A DNA stretch of 64,000 nucleotides from Bos javanicus (taxonomy: Eukaryota; Chordata; Mammalia; Artiodactyla; Bovidae): the NCBI RefSeq assembly GCF_032452875.1, contig NC_083868.1, positions 97,742,537 to 97,806,536 of the forward strand, in the 5' to 3' direction. The notes below the pieces were generated by a model. It worked only from the letters and a program-made list of their open reading frames with translations, searched no databases and was not told where the DNA came from. Position 1 is the first letter of the stretch. Each line of letters starts with the position of its first letter. The translations under genes were made by a program, and so were the position numbers. Shown in pieces: positions 56,011 to 64,000 of the stretch.

Positions 56011-56437
56011 AATACTTGTTTCCTTTACTCCACCCATTCTCTTGTTCCAACCTGTTTCAAAGTTCTCTTTAATATTCCTTTCTAGCAGAGTCCACCTGCC
56101 TGCACAGAGAAGACTTTAAGTGACATTTCTCCTGAGGGGTGCGTTGTGTGTGTATATGTGTGTGCCCATGGTTGGTTTGGACATGTGAGGTGCTAAGGTT
56201 GTTCAATGAAGTGAAATTCAGGTGTAGTGAAGAGAGTTCTTTACACTAAACCTAATTATTTCTAACCTTTTAGTCTTCAGAGGAAAAAATGAAATATTTG
56301 GCAATTAATCTCATAATTCAAATAGAAAACTTGCTTTGTTTGACTTACTTGGGCAATACTCTTTTTAATGTAAGTAGTTCTTACTAAAGTATTTTTTTGA
56401 GGCAACTGAGTCATTGTTATCTCCATTTGGCTTGTGC
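56011..56437. other. Unique DNA
   Basis: Short GT tract near 56146-56164. No gene or repeat otherwise. Confidence 0.4.
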
Positions 56438-56549
56438 TATGCTGTGTGTAGTTGCTTGGTCATGTCTGATGCTTTGTGACCCCATGGACTGTAGCCCAGC
56501 AGGCTCTTCTGTCCATGGGGATTCTTCAAACAAGAACACTGGAGTGTTG
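56438..56549 (-). mobile_element. Bov-tA 3' half (reverse)
   Basis: GTAGTTGCTTGGTCATGTCT, CATGGACTGTAGCCCAGCAG and AAACAAGAACACTGGAGTG are the reverse 3' half; it stops about 20 bp before an oppositely oriented copy. Confidence 0.9.
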
Positions 56550-56570
56550 GCTTACCTAAGATATACTGGG

Positions 56571-56768
56571 TAGCTTCCAGTGGCTCAGACAGTAAAGAAT
56601 CTTCCTGCAATGCAGGAGACTCAGGTTCGATCCCTGGGTTGGGAAGATCCCCTAGAGAAGGGAATGGCTACCCACTTCACTGTTCTTGCATGGAAAATTC
56701 CAGGGACAGAGGAACATGGTGGGCTACAGTCCATGTGGTCGAAAACAGTCAGACACAACTGAGACACC
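56571..56768 (+). mobile_element. Bov-tA SINE
   Basis: TAGCTTCCAGTGGCTCAGAC head, CAGGTTCGATCCCTGGGTTG, tail CAGTCAGACACAACTGAGAC. Inverted relative to 56438-56549. Confidence 0.94.
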
Positions 56769-58542
56769 TTCTGTGGAAACTTGAATTATGGAATTTATAT
56801 CTATAAACAGAGTTTTGGAATATATTTCTCAAATATATACATTTTTAGTTTTCTATCCCAATATGAATATGCTTATTGGGATAACTTTATATCCCAGTAA
56901 ATGTATGTGCATTGTTTTCCTTTAATAGAATTTTATGTTTTCTCCTATATTCTGATTCTTAACTATATTAATTTTAGGCAAGCATAGACTAGGAAATTAA
57001 GCTCAAGAATTTTGTTCTCTTAATGTTTAGCTCTCAAATATTGGTGAGTCCTTGCTGTTTTATGTATGTAACACTCTGTTTCATGCCCACAAGTAGATTT
57101 CTTGACATTTGGGCCACATTAGTAATTTAAATAAGCTTTTTCTTTCTTAAAAATATTAAGTATCTCATGGCCAGCATCACTGTCCTTTACTTCACAACTT
57201 TTCTTCAATTTTTCTAGTGCTGTTACTTTCTTTTATTAGAAGAACTGCATTTCTTTTTCTTTGAAATAATTAAACAGCTCAGTCCAGATAAGACACTTTA
57301 ATGCATTATGGTAACCAATTTTAAGTGAACAACTTTGATTTTGGGGCCCCTGGCCAGGCTGTTGTTTTTCTGGGCCATTCTAAAGAGAGAGGGAGATTGA
57401 ATGTCCAGAAGAGTGTCTGCGCTTGACATTTCTAAGAATAACTATGATAACTTCGAGTGATTCTGGTTAATCTTATGACAGGAGGACAGATTTGAGAACT
57501 GATTAAGCCTCCCTTTCTATCATTCTGTCCTAAAAACACCTGGGACTCTCAGCAGAGGAATCTATGAATCACTGTCTGTTGTCCACTCATCCTGTCCGGT
57601 CCTCTCCACGCTGGAACTAATCAACTGCCTTGAATGAAGCATGACTTGCAAGCTGAATTCTGAAACCTCCTGGAATATTCAGGAAGGAGCAGGCACAATC
57701 TTTCAGGGTGATTTGGCCCACACTCCAAATGAGCCTCCAGATGTAGACAAGATGGTCAAGAGGTCAGACAACACACATTTTGAATGAATTCCCCTTGACC
57801 ATTTTTGGGTTACTTGTTCTCGAAAGATATTTTCAAGGGAGTAGTAGATCAAAACATGGGATATGTCAATATGTCAATACCTCAGTCTTCTATTTTTCAG
57901 ATTGTTGGTTTGAACAGATCACCTGCTGCTTTGATGTTTGTAGACAGAGCGGCTGGTTGATGGTGTACACGTCGGTAGCGTTGTCCTGAGCGGGTGGGTT
58001 GGCACTGTGAACCTGCTCACCGGCCAGACCTGCTTACCTGACTGCCAGAGCCGTCTAGCAGGTCAGAGCTGGTGTGCAGTGATGACGCCTGCGCTGGTTA
58101 CCTTCAAATACTGGTTTATCTTCTTGGGTGCCCCCTCTGCTGGAACAAAAGAATAATCATTGTCTCTAAGAACAGGCAGGGGCTTAGAATTTGGCCCCCA
58201 AAGCAATCACCTCTTCTTTCCTAACTGCAGGCCAGTGGGATAAACACAGTTCCCAGGGTGGAGAAGGAGGACTTTCTGGGACAGGAAAGCATTTGGTCCT
58301 TCCAAGTGAGGCTTCTTTCTGGAGAACTTTGGGCAAGCCTCTTTGAGTTGGACTAGCCAGTGTCTTCCGGGAAGCGGAGAGATTAAAGCACCAGATTAGT
58401 GATGCTACACAGCTGAATAGCAACACATGTGGCCAAAACACTTACAGCATCATTGTTTTTGAAAATGAACTCCCAGCACAGTTCAGTACAATTTTTTCTA
58501 GTGTGTCATTTCCCACTCTACTTCCCCAGCCACATACAAAGA
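56769..58542. other. Unique DNA
   Basis: 1.8 kb with no confident repeat. About 57945-58100 is CpG-enriched (nine CpG by my count) with repeated ACCTGCT words. No gene recognised. Confidence 0.4.
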
Positions 58543-58553
58543 CAGAAGCAGCA

Positions 58554-59138
58554 TTTCTTTTTATAAAGTTTTAATTTATTTTTATTTTTAATTTTTGTTG
58601 AAATAGAGTTAATTTGCAATATTGTATTCATTTCAGGTGTACAGTAAAGTGATTCCATTTTATAAATATTTATATTCTTTTTTTTACATTTTTTTTTTTG
58701 CATTATAGGTTACTACAAGACATTCAGTATAGTTCCCTATGCTATATAGTAGGTTCTTGTTGGTTATATATTTTGTATATAGTAATGTGTATATTTCAAC
58801 CCCAAACTCTTAATTTATCCCCCTCTTCCTCTCCCGTTTGGTAACCATAAGTTTGTTTTCTGTGTCTGTGAGTCTATTTCTATTTTTTATAAAAGTTCAT
58901 TTGTATCCTTTTCTTAGATCCATATATAAGTGATCCCATATGATATTTGTCTTTTTCTCTCTGGTTTACTACACTTAGAATGATAATCTCTAGGTTCATG
59001 CATGTTGCTGTAGCATTAGTTCATTTTTTATGGCTGAGTAATATTCCATTGATTACATGTACCACATCTGCTTTATCCACTTCTGTGTCAATGGACATTT
59101 AGGTTGCTTTCGTGCCATGCTTGAGACCACAGAGCAGG
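58554..59138 (-). mobile_element. L1 3' end (reverse), 5'-truncated
   Basis: T-rich start, TTCATTTCAGGTGTACAGTA, TGAGTAATATTCCATTGATT, up to GACATTTAGGTTGCTTTCGT. Perfect 11-bp duplication CAGAAGCAGCA at 58543-58553 and 59139-59149. The last roughly 22 bp before the right duplication do not look like L1. Confidence 0.93.
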
Positions 59139-59459
59139 CAGAAGCAGCACTACAGAGCCTGCCAATGGCTTTCCTTAGCTGGATCATCCTCTGAATATAG
59201 GTCAGTTCCAAGCCCTGCTTACTTTCTTCAGAACTAAGAGTTTGGAGCCTTGTGAGGCAGTCCTCAGTCTTTCAAATCAAGAGTCAAATTTAGGGGCTTG
59301 TTGCTTCTTTAAACTGTTTTATGTTAAATATTAAGCAAAAAAAAAAAGAGAGAGACAGTAATGGATACCTCAGATATGCTGATATGCATCCAGTTGTCTC
59401 TAATAATGCTTTGCTAGTCTTGCATCAAGTGCTTATTTTTTCTTAAATTATTGTGGGTT
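59139..59459. other. Unique DNA
   Basis: A-run with GAGAGAGA near 59337-59356. No gene seen. Confidence 0.4.
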
Positions 59460-60235
59460 AGAAGGAGGTCTTTTGGAGTACTGACCCCCAATCCCATTCT
59501 TTTCTCTTTCTTTCCACGGCTGTCATTGTCCTGAATTTGGTGTTTAGCTATCCCACGCATGTTTTCATACTGTTACCACCCGCCCTGTATGTGGCCATAA
59601 TATACCATGGTTTTGCATGTTTTAAAGTTTATTTAAGTGGAACCAACTATTTATACTATCCTGAACTCCTTTCCTTACCCACTATTATGCTTTTGTGATT
59701 TATCTATGATGTTCCAGATAGGTCAAATCCATTCATTTTTATTGCTTTGTAATATCCTGGTATAGGAAAATAGCATAATTTATTTACTCACTGATGGAAA
59801 TATAAGTTCTTTTTAATTTTTCACTATTATGAACAATGCCAGAGTGAACATTATTGCAATTTTTATATGCCTGCATGTAGTTTAAGTACATACCACATTT
59901 TCAGTTTTATTAGATGTTTTCAAGTTGCTTTTTAAAGTCATTTTGCCAATTTTTTACTTTTACCAGTTGTGTATGAAAATTCTAGCATTCATACATCCTC
60001 ACAACAAAATGTATAAAACTTATATTTTGTTATTCTTATGACATAGAATTATGTTTGGTTATTTTAATTTTATGTGATTACTAGAGAAGATTGAATATTT
60101 TTTTCATTTTATGCTATTTGGGTTTCTTTTTCTGAATTATCTGTACATATTATTTTCCTTTTCAAAAATTAAAGTCATTTGTATTTTTAAAATTTATTTG
60201 TGTGGATTCTTTATAAATTATTTGATGTTTTTTCT
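59460..60235 (-). mobile_element. Old L1 (L1M or HAL1 type) fragment (reverse)
   Basis: TTTTTATTGCTTTGTAATAT, AATTTTTCACTATTATGAAC and TACCAGTTGTGTATGAAAAT are diverged reverse L1 ORF2-end wording. The left boundary is vague. Confidence 0.65.
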
Positions 60236-60239
60236 AAAA

Positions 60240-60720
60240 CCCCCTTTTTATTAAAAAATAAAATAATATACCCACACCAGGGAATATAGAAAATAAAGAA
60301 GTCACCAATAATTTCACTGCCCTAACCAAAATATTGATTAATTTTATCCTATTTATTGCTAGTCTGTTTTTTCTCTTATGATATTTTTGTGTAGTTATAA
60401 TTACAAGGTATATGTAACTCATATTCTGAATTTTGCAGTTAATTATCATAAGCTTTTTTGGACACAGCTGTATGGCTTTTATAGCCAGCGTTCTAAGTAG
60501 ATGCATGATATATTAATATCATTGAGTAGGTCTGTCATTTCCTTTTTGTTGGACATTCAGGTTGCTTTTTATTTTTCCATTTTATAAATAACATTATGAT
60601 GAATACTTATACCTAAAAAGCTTTTGATATTTTAAATTATTTTCTTAGAACAGAGCCACAGGAGTCAGGTTACTGGGTCAAAGAGGATATACATTTTTAA
60701 AAAGTAAAATGCATTGCAAA
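60240..60720 (-). mobile_element. Old L1 3' fragment (reverse)
   Basis: TTGTTGGACATTCAGGTTGC, AAATAACATTATGATGAATA and GGAGTCAGGTTACTGGGTCA are reverse L1 wording, a different copy from 59460 because the same region is repeated. Confidence 0.65.
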
Positions 60721-61369
60721 AATAGTTTAATCAGTGATGACAATCTAAAGAAAACAGGGTTTAAGAAGACTCAAGGGAGCCCGGCAGAGGTCTAAGTGTC
60801 TGACTCACCTTCCTTGGCAGTGAGAAAACTCACAAGACTATGGTTTCTCCAGCCACTTTCCTGACCCAAAGCACTACTCATTACACACATTTTCTATCCT
60901 GCTTTTGCAACAATTTGACTCTGGGGTAAAAAAAGAGAATTTTCCAGGGCTAAAGCTTAATGCTTACAAGGTTAAAACTTACAAATGATTTTTACTGATT
61001 TTTAAACACTGGTAAAGGAAAGCAGTCTGTTTATTTTAGGACCTGAAATTGGATATGCAAGAAGAGGGAGTATCTAAAGGCAGAAATGATGCTCCGACTA
61101 GCTGACAATCTTATAGAACATGGGCATCTCTTCACTACTTGGAAGGGCTTTTATGTTCATATGATTTACTCTTTGGCATTGGGCAGAATAGAAGGATCAG
61201 ATTATCCTGTATGAAAAAGCATTTATTTGGAAATATGTAATACATGTGATCCTTAATTTATGATCAGGTTCTATTCCAAAAGTTCCTTTACAAGTCAGCT
61301 AATTAGAACTCAGAAAACATTTTCCCTTAGAAGCATTATTGTGAGTGGTGGTATGGTTTCCAGACTGGT
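60721..61369. other. Unique DNA
   Basis: No gene or repeat recognised. Confidence 0.4.
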
Positions 61370-61600
61370 GCATAAAAGCCCATTTAATCTGTCATAGATT
61401 TCTAGTGTAGCCCCAGTTTCAAATCTAGCTTAGCTAGAATCTATTTGTGTGATCTTGGGGTACTCATGTTACTTACATTTCTAGTCTGTAGTTGAGGAAA
61501 GGGTTTTGTGAGGATTACCTGAGATAATATATATATAAATGTTTTATGAACTGTGAAATGCTGTATGAAAGTAGCAGATATATTGTTTTTGCCCACTAGA
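61370..61600 (+). repeat. MIR
   Basis: TAGAATCTATTTGTGTGATC, TTGTGAGGATTACCTGAGAT and GAACTGTGAAATGCTGTATG follow MIR/MIRb order. Confidence 0.75.
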
Positions 61601-61847
61601 TAAATAATTATTAAAAGACAGGACAATAGTATTAACACTTGGCCTTCAAACTGGGGAATGTAAACCCCAAGACCTGTGCAGGTGATCAATTGGGGTGTAG
61701 CAGGCATATATTAGAATTCCTATGTATAAACTTCTTCTCCTACTTTTATTTTTGTAAGTACACATCACAGTAGAATATTTTTATTGATATTTTTATCTAT
61801 ATATAAATGATGAATATTGTAACCGTGATCATAAGGGACTTGATTGT

Positions 61848-62055
61848 AATTGTAATCAGTCGTTCAATCATGTCCAACTCTTTGACACCATGGACTGTAG
61901 CCTGCCAGTCTTCTCTGTCCATGGGATTATCCTGGCAAGAATACTGGAGTGGGTTGCCGTTTCCTACACTAGGGATCTTCCTGAACCACGATGGAACTCC
62001 ATGTGGCTCCTGCATTGGCAGGTGGACTCTTTACCACCAAGCAATCTGGGAAGCC
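61848..62055 (-). mobile_element. Bov-tA SINE (reverse)
   Basis: CAGTCGTTCAATCATGTCCA start, CAAGAATACTGGAGTGGGTT, end ACCACCAAGCAATCTGGGAA. Moderately diverged. Confidence 0.93.
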
Positions 62056-62456
62056 AATGATGTATATGCTCATGATTGAAAACAATTTATTATTTGTCTA
62101 AAGCAGTTTGAAACCCACTAGTCTATTGAATCTGTGGAGGGTTGAGTTCCATTCTCTCTTTTTTTTAATTTCCATTTGTTTTTCCTGTTAACCAAAACTC
62201 TTGGAATTCTCTAAATCTTTTTTGTGATATGGAAAAAAAAAAACTGAAACCACAATACAAGATGCCTTTCAAAAAAGAGAAAGAAAGAAGGAAGGAAGGA
62301 AAAGGTTCACCCAATTCTTGCCTCTACTGTGGGGTCAGGTCAACTGGTGGCTGTGTTTGGGGCAGCAGATTGGTTCCGGTTCCTTCTGCTGTGGCTTCCA
62401 AGCTTGGGCTCTGGCAAAGTGCCTTGAACCTTTGGCATCTGACAATGTCTTCGCTG
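62056..62456. other. Unique DNA with A- and GAAG-rich tract
   Basis: GAAAGAAAGAAGGAAGG tract at about 62277-62304. No gene seen. Confidence 0.4.
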
Positions 62457-62668
62457 GGGCTTCCCAGGTGGCACAGTGGTAAAGAATCCACCTGCCAATG
62501 TAGGAGACTCAGGTTCGATCTCTGGGTCAGGAAGAACCCTGGAGAAGGAAATGGCAACCTACTCCAGTATTCTTGCCTGGGAAATCGGATGGACAGAGGA
62601 CCCTGATGTGCTGCAGTTCATGGGGTCGCAAAAGAGCCAGACATGACTTAGCGACTAAACAACAAGTT
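62457..62668 (+). mobile_element. Bov-tA SINE
   Basis: GGGGCTTCCCAGGTGGCACA head, CAGGTTCGATCTCTGGGTCA, tail AGCCAGACATGACTTAGCGA. Confidence 0.94.
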
Positions 62669-62869
62669 TATTCATATCTTTATGCTATGGAACAGAGGAT
62701 ATATGGAAATGATGCCAGTTAAATAAATGAAGTGATAATCTTCATTTATAACGTTATTTCTATGTAAAAAGTACCTTATGTAGTTCCAGCTTAGACAAAA
62801 TAGTGTCTTCTTGTTTCTTAGTTCCTGTGGGTAGAATATTGGTATTCCCAGCTTTGGAAGCTCTAGGCA

Positions 62870-62870
<1 letters not shown>

Positions 62871-62908
<38 letters not shown>

Positions 62909-62955
62909 TGTGTGTGTGTGTATGTGTGTCTGTTTGTGGAGAGAGAGAGAGAGAT
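62871..62955. repeat. (TG)n(GA)n compound microsatellite
   Basis: Long TG array with TATG interruptions, then about seven GA units. Likely polymorphic. Confidence 0.95.
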
Positions 62956-62995
62956 GATTTGGAAAGAGAAGTTTGTAGGATATCAATGCCTATCT

Positions 62996-63260
62996 AACCC
63001 ACTCCAGTACTCTTGCCTAGAAAATCCCATGGACGGAAGAGCCTGGTAGGCTGCAATCCATGGGGTCGCTAAGAGTCGGACACGACTGAGCGACTTCACT
63101 TTCACTTTTCACTTTCATGCATTGGAGAAGGAAATGGCAGCCCACTCCAGTGTTCTTGCCTGGAGAATCCCAGGGACAGAGGAGCCTGGTGGGCTGCCGT
63201 CTATGGGGTCGCACAGAGTCGGACATGACTGAAGCGACTTAGCAGCAGCAGCAGCAGCAG
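62996..63260 (+). mobile_element. BovA2 SINE with CAG tail
   Basis: Starts within the first monomer (ACCCACTCCAGTACTCTTGC), then linker CACTTTCACTTTTCAC, second monomer and a (CAG)n tail. Perfect 12-bp duplication CAATGCCTATCT at 62984-62995 and 63261-63272. Confidence 0.97.
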
Positions 63261-63272
63261 CAATGCCTATCT

Positions 63273-64000
63273 GTGTTGGCGTGAAAAGTGACCGGATCTG
63301 TCATTTGCTATTTTTTTTTTCTGAAAGTTAGGGTTGGGAGGGACACTGGATGCTTTCCCCCCTAGGTTTAAAGCATTGACAAGTTAAATCCTTCTTATGG
63401 ATGATTCCTAGAGTCCTAAGGATGAGAGTAGGAGGAGAAAGGGATTGTAGCAGCTGTTTCTTGGTAGTTAATAACTTTAGACTACTGAATTAGGAAAAGC
63501 ATACAATTAAAAATTCTGTTAATCAAAGCAGTATGTTGAAAACTGTCAAAGGGCCTCATTGTTATTTCATGTAAGTCAACTTTCTGGGCTGGGACCCAGA
63601 ATGGCTAAGTGGGTGTTGAGATACTTACTGGATAGATTTAATGCTACAAAATTAATGCAACAAAGGAGATTTCTGCCAATTATTTCCAGAATAAAAAGCC
63701 AATGAAATCCTTTTAGCTTTTTTCACATGCATCCATTTTAGCAGTGGGCATTTAGAGTTTTATGTTAAAAGGTAAACCGTGCCTTGAGATTCAGAAGAGA
63801 ATGGATGTCTGTCTAGTGGTGAGAGTTCCATGATATGGAAAACCCATCAGAGAAACAGGAGAATGGAAGTGAATTATAACACAGTCCACATAATTGAGCA
63901 AGGCTAAATAAGTTTTGAAAGCAGTGGCCCATTCAGTTATTTCTTTTATTTTTCATATTTTTCTCGACTCTGCAAAATAATAAGAAAGAAAAGAAAAATC
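63273..64000. other. Unique DNA
   Basis: T run near 63311-63320. No gene or confident repeat. Confidence 0.4.

Noticed and set aside
62871..62955. Regular short-period array as a CRISPR-like structure
   Set aside because: Simple dinucleotide microsatellite with no spacers; the organism is a mammal.
1..64000. A new multi-gene system such as a defence island or biosynthetic cluster
   Set aside because: Composition, repeat content and lack of intact genes show ordinary ruminant non-coding DNA; nothing supports an operon or gene cluster.

Overview
The window is nuclear DNA of a ruminant, almost certainly a bovid. Its interspersed repeats are lineage-diagnostic: about two dozen Bov-tA/BovA2 SINE copies, six CHR-type tRNA-derived SINEs, one BovB LINE 3' end and several artiodactyl L1 3' ends, on an older layer of MIR, L2, MER5 and MER20 relics. 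Cattle, buffalo, sheep and goat cannot be told apart by eye. There is no bacterial-type gene organisation, no tRNA or rRNA gene, no CRISPR array and no intact protein-coding gene. Nearly all open frames are short shadows of SINEs or chance frames.

Layout. 1-20.7 kb is repeat-dense: an inverted pair of hAT-like relics (5-196 and 4550-4739), a CpG-enriched unique block (about 4.86-5.24 kb), Bov SINEs, MIRs, MER5, a 135-bp stretch with a protein-coding signature (8551-8685), an inverted BovA2 pair with CTG/CAG tails (9.6-10.1 kb), L1 3' ends at 11.4-12.2 kb, and an L1 nested in a MER20 (14.05-14.98 kb). 20.7-30.0 kb has no Bov or CHR SINE and only one 100-bp L1 scrap; it holds AT-rich unique DNA and a 21-bp palindrome. 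30.0-46.1 kb is repeat-dense again and carries the BovB tail with reverse-transcriptase C-terminal coding remnants (31.2-31.67 kb) plus a candidate conserved block (43.4-44.1 kb). 46.1-53.5 kb is a second SINE-poor interval, rich in TAATTA-like motifs and E-boxes. 53.5-64.0 kb is repeat-dense, with a pile of minus-strand L1 fragments (58.55-60.72 kb), a full-length BovA2 (55.1 kb) and a second BovA2 (63.0 kb).

Interpretation. The window reads as intergenic or intronic DNA. All L1 pieces lie on the minus strand, which fits, but does not prove, an intron of a plus-strand transcription unit. The SINE-poor intervals are the best places to look for regulatory elements. I found no convincing new multi-gene biological system; the most useful leads are the coding-signature fragment, the SINE-poor blocks and a few palindromes. 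Family names rest on recognising consensus sequence from memory, boundaries are good to about 5-20 bp except where target-site duplications are given, and no database search was run.
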